A DNA stretch of 64,000 nt from Amycolatopsis thermoflava N1165 (GCF_000473265.1 NZ_KI421511.1:733731-797730); one strand, 5' to 3'. Shown: positions 8,541 to 15,954, numbered from the stretch's first letter. The notes: generated by a model from the letters alone, not told the origin. A program made the numbers and translations.

Positions 8541-9539
8541 GTGAACACTGGACGATTCACCCTGGATCCCAGCATCAAGGCGCTGCTGAAGGACCTCGGC
8601 GTGTCACCCACCCGGGTGCTCCGGCGCGCCCAGCTGCCGGCCGACCTGTTCGGCCGCGGCCCGGTCGACCTCCCACCGGAGGAGTACTTCCGGCTGTGGG
8701 AGGCACTCGACGCCGAGAGCGGTGATCCGGACCTGGCGGTCGCGATCGGCCGGTCGATCTCGGTCGAGATGTTCACCCCGCCGATCTTCGCCGCCCTGTG
8801 CAGCCCTGACCTGCAGACCGCGGCCCAGCGCATCGCCACCTACAAGCCCCTCATCGGGCCTCTGCACCTGCAGCTCGCCAGCGGCGACGAAGGGTTGACG
8901 ATCAGCTTCCGGTGGCCGCCGGACACGCCCCCGCCGCCCCTGCTGGCCGCCGCCGAGACGGTGTTCTGGGTCGCCCTCGCGCGGATCGCGACCCGCCACC
9001 ACATCCGTCCGGTCCGGGTGACCGATCCCTGGCTCCCTGCCGAGCACGCCGGCCTCGACGACTACCTCGGCGTCAAAGTCCAGAAGGGACTGACGCACGC
9101 GATCACCTTCGCGCCGGCCGACGCGGACCGTCCGTTCCTCACCGAGAACGAGCAACTCTGGCGGTTCTTCGCCCCGGAACTCCGCAAACGCCTGTCCGAC
9201 CTGCAGGCGTCGGCCAGTGTGGCCGAGCGGGTGCGGGCCGCCCTGCACGAAACACTTCCCGCTGGCGGCAGCTCCATGACCGCGGTCACCCGTCATCTCG
9301 CCGTCAGCAGCCGCACGCTGCAACGACAACTGCAGCTCGAAGGAACCAGCTTCCAGGAAATCCTCGCCACGACCCGCGAAAGCCTGGCCCGCCACTACCT
9401 CGGCAACAGCACCATGCGCACCGCCGAAATCGCCTACCTGCTCGGTTACGACGACACCAACTCCTTCTACCGCGCCTTCCGCACCTGGACCGGCACCACC
9501 CCCGACACCCTCCGAACCGCAGCCGTCGCCGGAGCCTGA
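8541..9539 (+). CDS. AraC-family regulator (OruR/ArgR-like N-terminal domain)
   Basis: I chose GTG 8541, giving MNTGRFTLDPSIKALLKDLGV, the usual start of this subfamily; a TTG at 8478 is in frame but adds an unlikely leader. Residues ~10-200 form the arabinose-binding-like ligand domain of the OruR/MmsR type, and the last ~85 residues carry the double HTH (LAVSSRTLQRQL and TAEIAYLLGYDDTNSFYRAFR). It is transcribed away from the SDR-SDR-ALDH operon, which it very likely activates in response to a substrate of that pathway. Confidence 0.88.
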   Translation: MNTGRFTLDPSIKALLKDLGVSPTRVLRRAQLPADLFGRGPVDLPPEEYFRLWEALDAESGDPDLAVAIGRSISVEMFTPPIFAALCSPDLQTAAQRIATYKPLIGPLHLQLASGDEGLTISFRWPPDTPPPPLLAAAETVFWVALARIATRHHIRPVRVTDPWLPAEHAGLDDYLGVKVQKGLTHAITFAPADADRPFLTENEQLWRFFAPELRKRLSDLQASASVAERVRAALHETLPAGGSSMTAVTRHLAVSSRTLQRQLQLEGTSFQEILATTRESLARHYLGNSTMRTAEIAYLLGYDDTNSFYRAFRTWTGTTPDTLRTAAVAGA

Positions 9540-9748
9540 ACGGGCTGCGGGAGGCAACTCGGGTTGTCGGAGCTGCAGCTGCGAGGCGCCACTGTCGACG
9601 GTCAGTTCGGCTCGGGTGGTGTAAGTGGCATCGAACGCCAGGAGCAGCCCCGCCCGCGCGACCTCGACCGCCTCGCCCATGCGGCCGCGAGTCGTGGCGG
9701 CGACAGCGGCTGACGTAGTCGCGGTCAACGGTCAACGCCACACTCTGG

Positions 9749-10282
9749 CTACAAGATCCCCTCCAGGCCGCTCTGCCGCGCGATCTCCAGCAGGTCCGGT
9801 CCGGTCACCTCGTCGCCGAGGTAGTGGTCCGGCACGCGGATCGTCGGTGGGGCGTCGAGGGCGAGTTCGGCGAGCTGCTCGCGGCGGTCCTCGTACGGCT
9901 CGCGGGTCAGGTCCCGGCCGCTGTCGTGCAGCAGGTCGAACACGAAGAACGCGACCGGGTGGGACTCCAGCAGCTCGGGCCGCGGCCGGGAGACGTGCAT
10001 CCGGGACTGCAGCCGCCCGAAGTCCGGTCGGCCCTGATCGTCGAGCGTGACCAGCTCGCCATCCAGCAGGAGCGGCCGGTCGACCAGCTCAGGCAGTACG
10101 CGCAACTCCGGGTAGGAGCTGGTGATGTCGCGCAGGTTGCGGGACTGTGCCACGACCCCGCCGGCGTCCACCGCCACCACGGCGCGCACGCCATCCCACT
10201 TCCACTCGAACGCCCAACCAGGGGCGGCGGGAGGCTGGCCGGCTGTCGCGAGCATCGGCGCGACCGGGGCAGGCAGGGTCAT
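9749..10282 (-). pseudogene. ATP-dependent DNA ligase, 3'-truncated
   Basis: The 177-residue frame matches the N-terminal half of the adenylation domain of LigC/LigD-type ATP-dependent ligases. Motif I is present with the AMP-accepting lysine (EWKWDGVRA, Lys28), as are motif III (LLDGELV, Glu76) and motif IIIa (FFVFDLL, ~112-118). It stops right after GLEGIL, just where motif IV (EGxVxK) should follow, so motifs IV-VI and the OB domain are missing. It cannot be a working ligase. The 209 bases between the AraC gene and its 3' end hold only unidentified remnants. Confidence 0.8.
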
Positions 10283-10370
10283 GTGCTCATCATCGGCGGC
10301 GACGCGAGGCTCCGCAGACTTGGCGCCGGATCTAGTGAACTTATTCTCGTCGAAAGTCTATCTGGAGCCC

Positions 10371-10503
10371 TAGCTAGCGTACTTCCTCCAAAGAATCCTT
10401 TGTAGATGACTAGCTGGCAAACTTCCGGCGTTCTATTTCGATGGAGAGCCGGAGAAATAACATACGCTAGCTGGGTTAGTCGGAGAACTAACATATGCTG
10501 ACC
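10371..10503. repeat. AT-rich cluster of four related repeats
   Basis: Four imperfect copies of one word lie in an AT-rich island. Two are on the minus strand (10371-10389 and 10411-10428, reading GGAAGTNYGCYAGCTA). Two are on the plus strand (10451-10473 and 10482-10503, reading GGAGAAMTAACATAYGCT). Between the last two, GTTAGT and ACTAAC form another inverted repeat, and CAAAG/CTTTG (10389-10402) another. The arrangement resembles iterons, a centromere-like site or a multi-operator control region. Confidence 0.5.
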
Positions 10504-10716
10504 TGCCAGCTGTTGTTAGTAGTGTTACCAGTATTAGTAGGTGGTTGCCTCGCAGGCCAAGTCGCTGACCTGGGAAAACGCCGAAACCGAGCGTCTTGTG
10601 CCGCGCCCTTGCCGGTGCGCTTTCCGAATCGTCGGGGTGCGTGTATTCTCGCTCTCGGCGGAGGGGTCTCGCGACCACAAGACGCGACCCATCGGTCACG
10701 ACGGCCGTTGTTGAAA

Positions 10717-10746
10717 GGTGGCCCAGGTGCGTCAACCTGGGCCACC
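10717..10746 (+). promoter_or_regulatory. Leader hairpin upstream of small paralog A
   Basis: GGTGGCCCAGGT pairs exactly with ACCTGGGCCACC over a 6-base loop, 60 bases before the start of the small gene at 10807. Its core GGCCCAGG/CCTGGGCC recurs in the hairpin upstream of the paralogous gene at 11736. It could be an attenuator, an operator or the end of an upstream transcript. Confidence 0.5.
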
Positions 10747-10806
10747 CAATTACTCGCGGGTGCGCGCCCGTGAGCTTGTTGAGATCAAAGCCCTATGGAG
10801 GCTGTA

Positions 10807-11025
10807 ATGACCCAACCGGTCAATTGTATACCGTGGATGACTGCGCTCGCGTTCCGTCGCCAGTGTGGGCTCTCGACCCTGGGCGCAGAGGTGGCGCGTC
10901 ATGGCCGCGAAGCCGCGGCGCGCTGCAAGGAGCTGGGCATCGAGCCCCGCAGGATCTTCGACGAGCGGTGGGGCCAGGTGAACACGTACCCGTGGTACAT
11001 GCTGGTCTATGCCGTGGCCAAGTAG
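10807..11025 (+). CDS. Small protein of unknown family (paralog A)
   Basis: ATG 10807 has GGAGG five bases upstream, which decides it over the in-frame ATG at 10795. The 72-residue product runs from WMTALAFRRQCGL to ERWGQVNTYPWYMLVYAVAK. It aligns with the C-terminal part of the protein encoded convergently at 11371-11736 (shared WMTAL, then a G-I-x-P segment, then R-Y/W-G-x-V-x-TYP and a final AV-K). No known domain is recognised. It is probably helical and basic, so a small DNA-binding or partner-binding role is possible but unproven. Confidence 0.6.
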   Translation: MTQPVNCIPWMTALAFRRQCGLSTLGAEVARHGREAAARCKELGIEPRRIFDERWGQVNTYPWYMLVYAVAK

Positions 11026-11045
11026 CCGAGGCGAGGGAGTGACGT

Positions 11046-11071
11046 CCTGTCCCGTGCCGGCGCGGGACAGG
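11046..11071 (+). terminator. Hairpin after paralog A
   Basis: CCTGTCCCG (11046-11054) pairs with CGGGACAGG (11063-11071) across 8 bases, 20 bases after the stop at 11025. It is a plausible terminator without a U tract. Confidence 0.5.
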
Positions 11072-11111
11072 GCCACCGCTCGGAGTTATCCACAGATCGC
11101 GGAAAGGTCTG

Positions 11112-11345
11112 GTGGCCTCGGTCTGGGTGTGCCAGTGTCGAGGTCTGGAGCACACCCCGCGGCTTCGACCGCTGCAGCCCGCCGAGCCCGTCCCCGCCCG
11201 CTGGCTCGATGCGAACCAAGTCCTGCTCGCCCTCGCGCTCGCCGAGTTCGACTGCGACCCGACCGAGCGAGCTGGACTCGTTCGTGCGCGGCGCGAGGTG
11301 CGGCAGTTCAAAGGAGGCGAGGCGGAGCCGCGCTTCGAGGGGTGA
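11112..11345 (+). CDS. Possible small hypothetical protein
   Basis: A GTG start with GGAAAGG just upstream opens a 77-residue frame (SVWVCQCRGLEHTP, then WLDANQVLLALALAEFDCDP). The middle is plausibly helical and the codon choice is acceptable, but no family is recognised. It ends inside the strong hairpin at 11322-11358. It may be a real small gene or a chance frame. Confidence 0.35.
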   Translation: MASVWVCQCRGLEHTPRLRPLQPAEPVPARWLDANQVLLALALAEFDCDPTERAGLVRARREVRQFKGGEAEPRFEG

Positions 11346-11358
11346 AGCGCAGCTCCGC
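11322..11358. terminator. Bidirectional hairpin between convergent genes
   Basis: A 15-bp stem with one mismatch (GCGGAGCCGCGCTTC at 11322-11336 against GAAGCGCAGCTCCGC at 11344-11358, loop 7) lies just before the 3' end of the minus-strand gene ending at 11371, so it can serve both directions. Confidence 0.55.
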
Positions 11359-11370
11359 TCGACTGCGCGG

Positions 11371-11736
11371 CTAGAGCAACTTGACCGCGTGATCGAGAAC
11401 ATTGGGCGGGTAGGTGCCGACGGTGCCGTACCGCCGGTCCCTCACTTGGCCAGGCGTGATGCCGCGCTGCCGACAAAGCGCACTGGCGGTCCGGCCCAAC
11501 CGGCTCACGTAGTCGCGGTTAGTCGGCAGGTTGGACGCCAGGGCGTAGCCGAGGGCAGTCATCCACACCGTCGTGCTGGTGTGCGGAGTGATTGCGCTCT
11601 CGGCGTCCGCCGCACGCACTATCACGCGAATCGCCTGCTCGGCCCAGCGGGGAAGTGCACCCAGATTGAGTGAGTCGCCCTTGCGCTCGTCCGCGGACCT
11701 ACTATTGTCATTTGTGTAAGGTTCGTAGCTTTCCAC
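11371..11736 (-). CDS. Small protein of unknown family (paralog B)
   Basis: The 121-residue protein has a variable polar N-terminus (SADERKGDSLNLGALPRWAEQAI) and a C-terminal half paralogous to the gene at 10807 (WMTALGYALASNL, then RQRGITPGQVRDRRYGTVGTYPPNVLDHAV). The N-terminal extension may be an extra domain missing from paralog A. Two hairpins (11771-11790 and 11804-11830) lie upstream of its start, the second sharing a core with the hairpin ahead of paralog A. Function unknown. Confidence 0.6.
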   Translation of the reverse strand: MESYEPYTNDNSRSADERKGDSLNLGALPRWAEQAIRVIVRAADAESAITPHTSTTVWMTALGYALASNLPTNRDYVSRLGRTASALCRQRGITPGQVRDRRYGTVGTYPPNVLDHAVKLL

Positions 11737-11770
11737 ATGGTCTCCAACCGTGGTTTGGCAGCGTGCCTAC

Positions 11771-11830
11771 TGCCAGGCAGCCACCTGGCAGGTTTCCGTT
11801 GAGCGGCCCAGGATTCGCGGTCCTGGGCCG
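11771..11830 (-). promoter_or_regulatory. Double hairpin upstream of paralog B
   Basis: TGCCAGG/CCTGGCA form one stem (11771-11790). CGGCCCAGGA/TCCTGGGCCG form a second (11804-11830, loop 7). Both lie 35-95 bases upstream of the minus-strand start at 11736. The second repeats the GGCCCAGG core of the hairpin before paralog A. Confidence 0.5.
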
Positions 11831-12122
11831 TTCTTACGGGCTGAGTCTTCCTGCACGAGGTTGCTCGCGCAAGCGACCCGAACGAGTGGGCCCGCGTGGG
11901 TGACGTGGACCATCGGTTCGCCCGCAAGCGGGGACGCTACAGAAGACAGCGATGTGCCGGAAAGGGCGACACGCCAAGAAGCCCCCGGTCGGGGCGGGGC
12001 ATCGGGGGTTGGTGTGGGGGTTATGGTGCCCTGCCCTTGACCGTAGAGTGCGAAGCGTAGAAGCCCCACTACAACGAGTCGTCGATCAAGGTGCGTGCTC
12101 TTCTTCCGTTCGCTCAGGTTGT
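11831..12122. other. Gap with a minus-strand terminator-like hairpin
   Basis: No gene is supported here. CCCCCGG (11982-11988) and CGGGGG (12003-12008) flank a G/C core and, read on the minus strand, are followed by CTTCTTGG. This may end transcription of the minus-strand gene block at 12123-15954. Confidence 0.35.
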
Positions 12123-12380
12123 TCACCACGACCCGATGTGAGGCTGTCCGTCGGCTTGCGGGTTCCTCGGCGCGGAGCCGACCCACGACGACCGGTCGTA
12201 GGCTGCCGGGAAGTACACCCGCTGTTCTGACCACGCCAGGAACGGCGCGCCCTTCGGCTCGCCGGCCCAGTCGTTGAACTCGACATCGAGCACGGCTTCC
12301 TCCGGCGCGACCGCCACAATCGGTGATTCGTCGCCGGCGGATCACCTCTCCTCGGCGAGCAGCTCCCGCCATGTAGCCAT
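12123..12380 (-). pseudogene. Small mobile-element protein interrupted by an in-frame stop
   Basis: From ATG 12380 (preceded by GAGAGGGGAA) the frame reads MATWRELLAEER, then a TGA at 12342-12344, then continues in the same frame with SAGDESPIVAVAPEEAVLDVE, WAGEPKGAPFLAW, RVYFPAAYD and WVGSAPRNPQADGQPHIGSW. The joined product (~85 residues) resembles a family of small acidic proteins common on actinomycete conjugative elements. One nonsense change breaks it. A GTG after the stop (12317) could in principle restart translation. Confidence 0.65.
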
Positions 12381-12420
12381 CTCGTGTTCCCCTCTCTGCT
12401 GCGCGGATCCCGCGGCCGGC

Positions 12421-12858
12421 TCAGTCTGCTGGCGGCAGGCCAACGAGTTCGCGTGCATCGTCATCGCAGTCAGTGGCCCAGTCGCCCAGGACCTGCGCGA
12501 GGCTGGCCGGGAGGCCAGCGGGTGCGGGGGGCAGCGGCGCCGCCTCGTCGTCGAACTCGATGCTGTCGATGAAGACCCACTTGTCCTCGGTGTCGCGTTC
12601 CTCGACCAGCTTCTCGAAGTCGTCCAGTGTGCCGCGGCTACTGAAGATCAGCTGGTCCGTACGCCAGTCGCGCACCTCGAACGGCGTCGTTCCCTTCTCG
12701 TCGTAGCCGCCCGTCTGTCCGCCAGTAACGATCCTGTGGCCTTCGACTTCGAGCTTCTCGATGGCCTCGTGTTCGCGTCGGTCGGCCGCTTCGTTGACGG
12801 CGATGACGTCGGCGATGTAGCGGAGGATGAGTTCGCCGGCAGTGGTGCTCTCGGCCAT
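12421..12858 (-). CDS. Acidic protein starting inside the WhiB frame
   Basis: ATG 12858 has GGGAG five bases upstream, so translation very probably starts here independently. The 145-residue product begins MAESTTAGELILRYIADVIA, has a polar middle (EKGTTPFEVRDWRTDQLIFSSR) and an acidic end (WATDCDDDARELVGLPPAD). Proteins of this style occur next to WhiB genes on actinomycete mobile elements. No function is known. Confidence 0.6.
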   Translation of the reverse strand: MAESTTAGELILRYIADVIAVNEAADRREHEAIEKLEVEGHRIVTGGQTGGYDEKGTTPFEVRDWRTDQLIFSSRGTLDDFEKLVEERDTEDKWVFIDSIEFDDEAAPLPPAPAGLPASLAQVLGDWATDCDDDARELVGLPPAD

Positions 12859-13476
12859 GTTGTCTCCCAAGTTGGCGGTCCTAAGCGACGAGCTGCAGCG
12901 GTGGACGTGTCGGACGGCCTCGGCCTGCCGGGGCGTGCTTGATCGTGGCGCGGGGATGCCGTCGAGTGGCAGTACATACTGCCCCGCGCCAACCCAACGA
13001 CGGCCGACCTTGACCGGCGTGTCGAGCGCAACCGGCTGCCGCCACACCTCGCGCTGCTCGACCTTCCGCCGGGCTCGGGCACGGCGCTCCCGCTCGTAGA
13101 TGGTGTGCGCCTCCCGACACTCCGTGCAGGTGCGGTTCCACTTCGCGTACCGCCAGTTCGTGCCGTGCTCGGGCACGACGGCCGGTCGCGGGAACCCGTG
13201 CTCGCGGGCGACGGCGGTGCGGTCCTTGCGGTCGAGGCCACCCCAGATGCCCCACGGCTCGCCGCGGCGCAGCGCATCCTCGGCGCACAGCATGCGGACA
13301 GGGCAGGCGGCGCAGATCACGCGGCACGCGGTCTCGGCGGCGGCACGCTGCCGCGGGGTCGGCTTCTCGCCGCCCGGCGCGATCCAGTCAAGCTCGGGGA
13401 AGAGCTGGCACGCGCCGCGCTCGTGCCAGTCGGGAACCTCGCGGGGGAGCCGCGGCGGCTCGGCGACGACGGTCAA
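12421..13476 (-). CDS. WhiB-like iron-sulfur regulator in frame with a downstream protein
   Basis: Residues 1-110 are a WhiB-type domain. It has four cysteines (Cys23, Cys55, Cys58, Cys64; the C-x2-C-x5-C cluster) for a [4Fe-4S] cluster, then the GIWGG turn (76-80) and basic residues for DNA binding. A second Cys-containing segment (CTECREAHTIYERERRARAR) follows, typical of plasmid/phage WhiB proteins. The frame then runs on without a stop through a low-complexity linker into a separate-looking acidic protein beginning at internal Met207. A true 351-residue fusion or loss of the whiB stop are both possible. Confidence 0.7.
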   Translation of the reverse strand: MTVVAEPPRLPREVPDWHERGACQLFPELDWIAPGGEKPTPRQRAAAETACRVICAACPVRMLCAEDALRRGEPWGIWGGLDRKDRTAVAREHGFPRPAVVPEHGTNWRYAKWNRTCTECREAHTIYERERRARARRKVEQREVWRQPVALDTPVKVGRRWVGAGQYVLPLDGIPAPRSSTPRQAEAVRHVHRCSSSLRTANLGDNMAESTTAGELILRYIADVIAVNEAADRREHEAIEKLEVEGHRIVTGGQTGGYDEKGTTPFEVRDWRTDQLIFSSRGTLDDFEKLVEERDTEDKWVFIDSIEFDDEAAPLPPAPAGLPASLAQVLGDWATDCDDDARELVGLPPAD

Positions 13477-13615
13477 CGGTTCCTCCAGGAGACATGACGA
13501 GCATCGCGACCAGGGCGAGGGCGACGAGGACGAGGCCGGGGATCGCGATGGCGAGCGGGATCTCGCTGACGCTACTGGTGACGGGCAGGGTGATGAGGGT
13601 CTGCTCGATCTCCAC
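13388..13615 (-). CDS. Possible small single-pass membrane protein
   Basis: A GTG start at 13615 gives 75 residues with one hydrophobic helix (IPLAIAIPGLVLVALALVAMLVM) and a basic tail. It overlaps the first 89 bases of the whiB-like gene, and its ribosome site is weak. Small membrane proteins are usual in such transfer modules, but the overlap makes this tentative; only the first ~50 residues may be real. Confidence 0.35.
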   Translation of the reverse strand: MEIEQTLITLPVTSSVSEIPLAIAIPGLVLVALALVAMLVMSPGGTVDRRRRAAAAPPRGSRLARARRVPALPRA

Positions 13616-14001
13616 GGACCAGACCAGCCGTGCCTACCGCCAGCGCAAACATGCGGAGTTCAGCCCCGGCGCTGTCCGCTGCCGACGAGGCCGAATGACG
13701 TCCCGCCGCCCTCTGGGCAAGCCGACACGCCGAACGATTTTCGCGTGTCTCAGCGGACGCCGGCTGTATGCTGTGCGGCTCGCGCCTGACCGAGTGCTCG
13801 GCGAGCAGGACGTCGACGGCGAGGTCCTTCGTCGCCCTGCGGCCCGATGCCTGGCACAGGCCCGAGCGGGTCACCGTCGTCGGCTGGCTGAGCACCTTCG
13901 CCGAGATGACGGCCGTTCGCGAGGCGATCGATCATGGTCGGCACCGAGTTCGAGCCGCCCGCCCGCGGCTGGCTCGCACGCGCACTCAGGAGGCTCTTCG
14001 C

Positions 14002-14255
14002 ATGAACAAGCGGAACGTCCACATTGAGCACGCAGGCGGACGCGGCAAGCTCGTCGTCGACGGCCACGACATCAGCCGCGCGGTGATTTCCTACGAACTG
14101 CACGCCCGCGCACGCCACCTCCCGCAGCTCTGGCTCACCCCTGCACGCGCCCGAAAACGAGATCGACGGCGAGATGGACGTCCGGCTCACCGGAGCCGGT
14201 CCGCACCGCGCTCGTCGCACTCGGCTGGACACTACCCGAGGAGGAGGGTGAGCGA
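14002..14255 (+). pseudogene. Mobile-element protein with two frameshifts
   Basis: ATG 14002 has AGGAGG eight bases upstream and opens MNKRNVHIEHAGGRGKLVV, DGHDISRAVISYELHARARHLPQLWL. At the CCCC run near 14138 the sensible reading moves to the next frame (LHAPENEIDGEMDVRLT). Near 14190 it moves again (EPVRTALVALGWTLPEEEGE). Removing one base at each point restores a continuous protein typical of actinomycete conjugative elements. A short coupled frame (13934-14005, MVGTEFEPPARGWLARALRR) ends in its ATGA. Two independent slips argue for decay, although sequencing error cannot be excluded. Confidence 0.65.
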
Positions 14256-14336
14256 ACCGGCGCGAACAGCGACGGCCAACGGATGGCTTTCCCGCTTGCC
14301 GGACTGGCTATTCCCATGAGCTGGGGGATCAGCTGT

Positions 14337-14600
14337 CTACGGGAACGTTCCAGCTTCACACATCTCGCCAGCGTGATACCACGCATCGGCCACGACCATG
14401 TGGGCGTAGCCGGCCATCTTGTGATCCGCCTCGAATTCGGTCGTCGCGGCCTGGTACTCCAGCGCCGCAGACACGTAGTAACCCGCGCAACTCGGAGCAT
14501 CTTTGGTGCCCTGCCCACGCGACGCGGCGCTGCTGAGCGCCGCCAGCGCCGCGCGCTTCGCCGCCGTCGCCTGCTCTCGTGGATCCGCCGGATCCTCCAT
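14337..14600 (-). CDS. Small Ala-rich helical protein, mobile-element block
   Basis: ATG 14600 has GGGAGG seven bases upstream. The 87-residue product (MEDPADPREQATAAKRAALA, then YYVSAALEYQAATTEFEADH, ending AWYHAGEMCEAGTFP) looks like a folded helical protein and has an intact frame, unlike its neighbours. It lies 38 bases after the end of the decayed coiled-coil gene and was probably the next gene of the DUF2637 operon. Function unknown. Confidence 0.55.
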   Translation of the reverse strand: MEDPADPREQATAAKRAALAALSSAASRGQGTKDAPSCAGYYVSAALEYQAATTEFEADHKMAGYAHMVVADAWYHAGEMCEAGTFP

Positions 14601-14637
14601 CGGCTCGCCTCCCGACGCTCGCCATGCGCATCGCCTG

Positions 14638-15096
14638 CTACGACCAGTCGCGGCATCCGACCTGGCCGTTACAGTCAGGCACGCCAAGCCGCTGAAGAGC
14701 GGCGACTAACCGTTTCTTGCGCGGGTCGGTTATGAGCTGGCGGGCCCGGGCGTGCGCGGCCTCGGGGCCGGCGGCCGCGGTGAGTTCCTCGATCCGGGCG
14801 GCGGTGGTCTCGGCGAGCTGCCGCCGCTCGACCTTCCAGCTGCTCCAGGCGCTCCTTCAGTCGCCGGATCTCGCCCTCGGCGGTGAGCCGGACGGCGATG
14901 GCGCCGCTGGGCCTGGGCCCGGTCGGCGGCGCCGCGCCGGTCCGCATCGGCGCGCTTGGGCCTGCGCGGTCTCGGCCCGGTCGGCGCTGCCAGGAATTGC
15001 CGAGGGCGTATGTGAGGTGCGCACGAAGCTCGCGTCAGCCTGGCCCAGCTGCAGCTTGGGGAGGTTCGGGAGCACGCGCCGGACGAATAGCCGCAA
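14638..15096 (-). pseudogene. Coiled-coil (KfrA-like) protein broken by frameshifts
   Basis: Coding-like pieces lie in successive frames on this strand: AHLTYALGNS or SADRAETAQAQAR, then RADADRRGAADRAQAQ, then VRLTAEGEIRRLKERLEQLE. Then, in another frame, come VERRQLAETTAARIEELTAA and ITDPRKKRLVAALQRLGVPD before the TAG at 14638. Together they give a heptad-rich coiled coil like the KfrA-type DNA-binding proteins of plasmids. At least two frameshifts are needed to join them. It lies directly downstream of the DUF2637 gene. Confidence 0.6.
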
Positions 15097-15745
15097 CTAG
15101 CGACCGAGACGTCCGCGCACCGACGCGTAGTTGTTTTCGGAGCGTCTCCGCGGAGATGGGTCGCCGGAATCGTTCCCAGTGATCAGCGTCTGCTCGCCGA
15201 GCTCGTTCAACAAGCTCTTCGTCGAGCTCACGGATCGGGCGGGTGTGTATGTCGACCCGCTCGTCAGGTAGCGGCGCTTCAGCGCGTATCCGCTGCTCAG
15301 AGCTATCCCCGTCAGCCGGCTGCCTCGCGTCGGAGCAGACGTCCGCCTCGCTCAGCGCGCGGAGGAGACCGGGGCCTGCCTCGGCCCAGCCGATCAACAG
15401 GAGCGGACCAACCGAGTCGAACGCTGCCTTGCCCCACTGGCCTGCGCACACCGGGTCAGCGACGTTTAGCAGCAGGGTCACCACGCTCGCAGCAAGCAGC
15501 AAGTGCCGTGCCGGCCGCAGCACCGCATCGCTGGCGCCGCACAGCGCCAGGTGTCGAGTTCCGACGAGCAGCCCGAGCACCGTCAAGTCGACAGCCGGTG
15601 CCACCAGCGGCGCCACGAGCACCGGAACCTGCAGCTTCAACGCGAGGTTCAGCACGTTGCCGAACCCGAACAGGAAAGTCAGCCCGATGACAAGCCCCAT
15701 CGTGACCGTGACGAACTGAGCGACTGCACGCGAGTTCGCGGTCAT
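15035..15745 (-). CDS. DUF2637 membrane protein (plasmid transfer/spread type)
   Basis: Residues ~8-115 carry four predicted transmembrane helices (FVTVTMGLVIGLTFLFGFG, VPVLVAPLVAPAVDLTVLGLLVG, LLLAASVVTLLLNVAD and FDSVGPLLLIGWAEAGPGLL), the layout of DUF2637 proteins found with spread/transfer genes of actinomycete AICEs and plasmids. The C-terminal ~70 residues include HWERFRRPISAETLRKQLRV, the conserved HTH-like tail of this family. The last ~20 residues run into the decayed gene and may not be original. It should sit in the membrane during transfer between mycelial cells, by family inference. Confidence 0.75.
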   Translation of the reverse strand: MTANSRAVAQFVTVTMGLVIGLTFLFGFGNVLNLALKLQVPVLVAPLVAPAVDLTVLGLLVGTRHLALCGASDAVLRPARHLLLAASVVTLLLNVADPVCAGQWGKAAFDSVGPLLLIGWAEAGPGLLRALSEADVCSDARQPADGDSSEQRIRAEAPLPDERVDIHTRPIRELDEELVERARRADADHWERFRRPISAETLRKQLRVGARTSRSLVAAIRPARAPEPPQAAAGPG

Positions 15746-15954
15746 GAGTGGCCGCCAATCGCGCCCGCGAGGCTAAAACTCGCCTCGACCACCAACGTGC
15801 CGGTGAAAGTCCCCTGGTCAGCCCCGTTCCCATCCTTTGGTAGTCCCGCCATGGACGCGAACCTGCGCGGCAAGCGAAGCGTGCGCGACCTGCGGCCCAG
15901 TTCGAGTGGGCGGATGTAGAGCGACAGGTAGACGCGTGCTGCGGTGTTCCTCAA
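15742..15954 (-). CDS. Small basic protein coupled to DUF2637 gene
   Basis: A 70-residue frame from TTG 15954 ends in a TGA that overlaps the ATG of the DUF2637 gene (ATGA), the typical arrangement of coupled operon genes. The product is basic in its first half (RPLELGRRSRTLRLPRRFAS) with a neutral end. No family match is recognised and the ribosome site is weak, so only the overlap supports it. Confidence 0.35.
   Translation of the reverse strand: MRNTAARVYLSLYIRPLELGRRSRTLRLPRRFASMAGLPKDGNGADQGTFTGTLVVEASFSLAGAIGGHS

Larger units (their letters stand above)
10283..10806. other. Intergenic region upstream of small paralog A
   Basis: Besides the repeat cluster, this 524-bp gap holds TTAGTAG twice (about 10515-10540), a possible promoter (TTCCGA 10622-10627, 16 bp, TATTCT 10644-10649) and the hairpin at 10717-10746. 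Open frames in it look like chance. Confidence 0.4.

Noticed and set aside
8604..9728. 374-codon minus-strand frame opposite the AraC gene
   Set aside because: Its body is the complement of the AraC-family protein. The first ~55 residues lie in the gap 9560-9728 and look faintly coding, but no family could be named.
10495..10773. Plus-strand frame starting with a signal-peptide-like stretch (LTCQLLLVVLPVLVGGCLAG)
   Set aside because: The rest is low complexity, no ribosome site is present, and it runs through the leader hairpin of paralog A.
14341..14350. GGAACGTTCC palindrome as a fourth TetR site
   Set aside because: It lacks the GAACGNNCGTTC spacing and lies inside the 3' end of a small gene far from the catabolic region.
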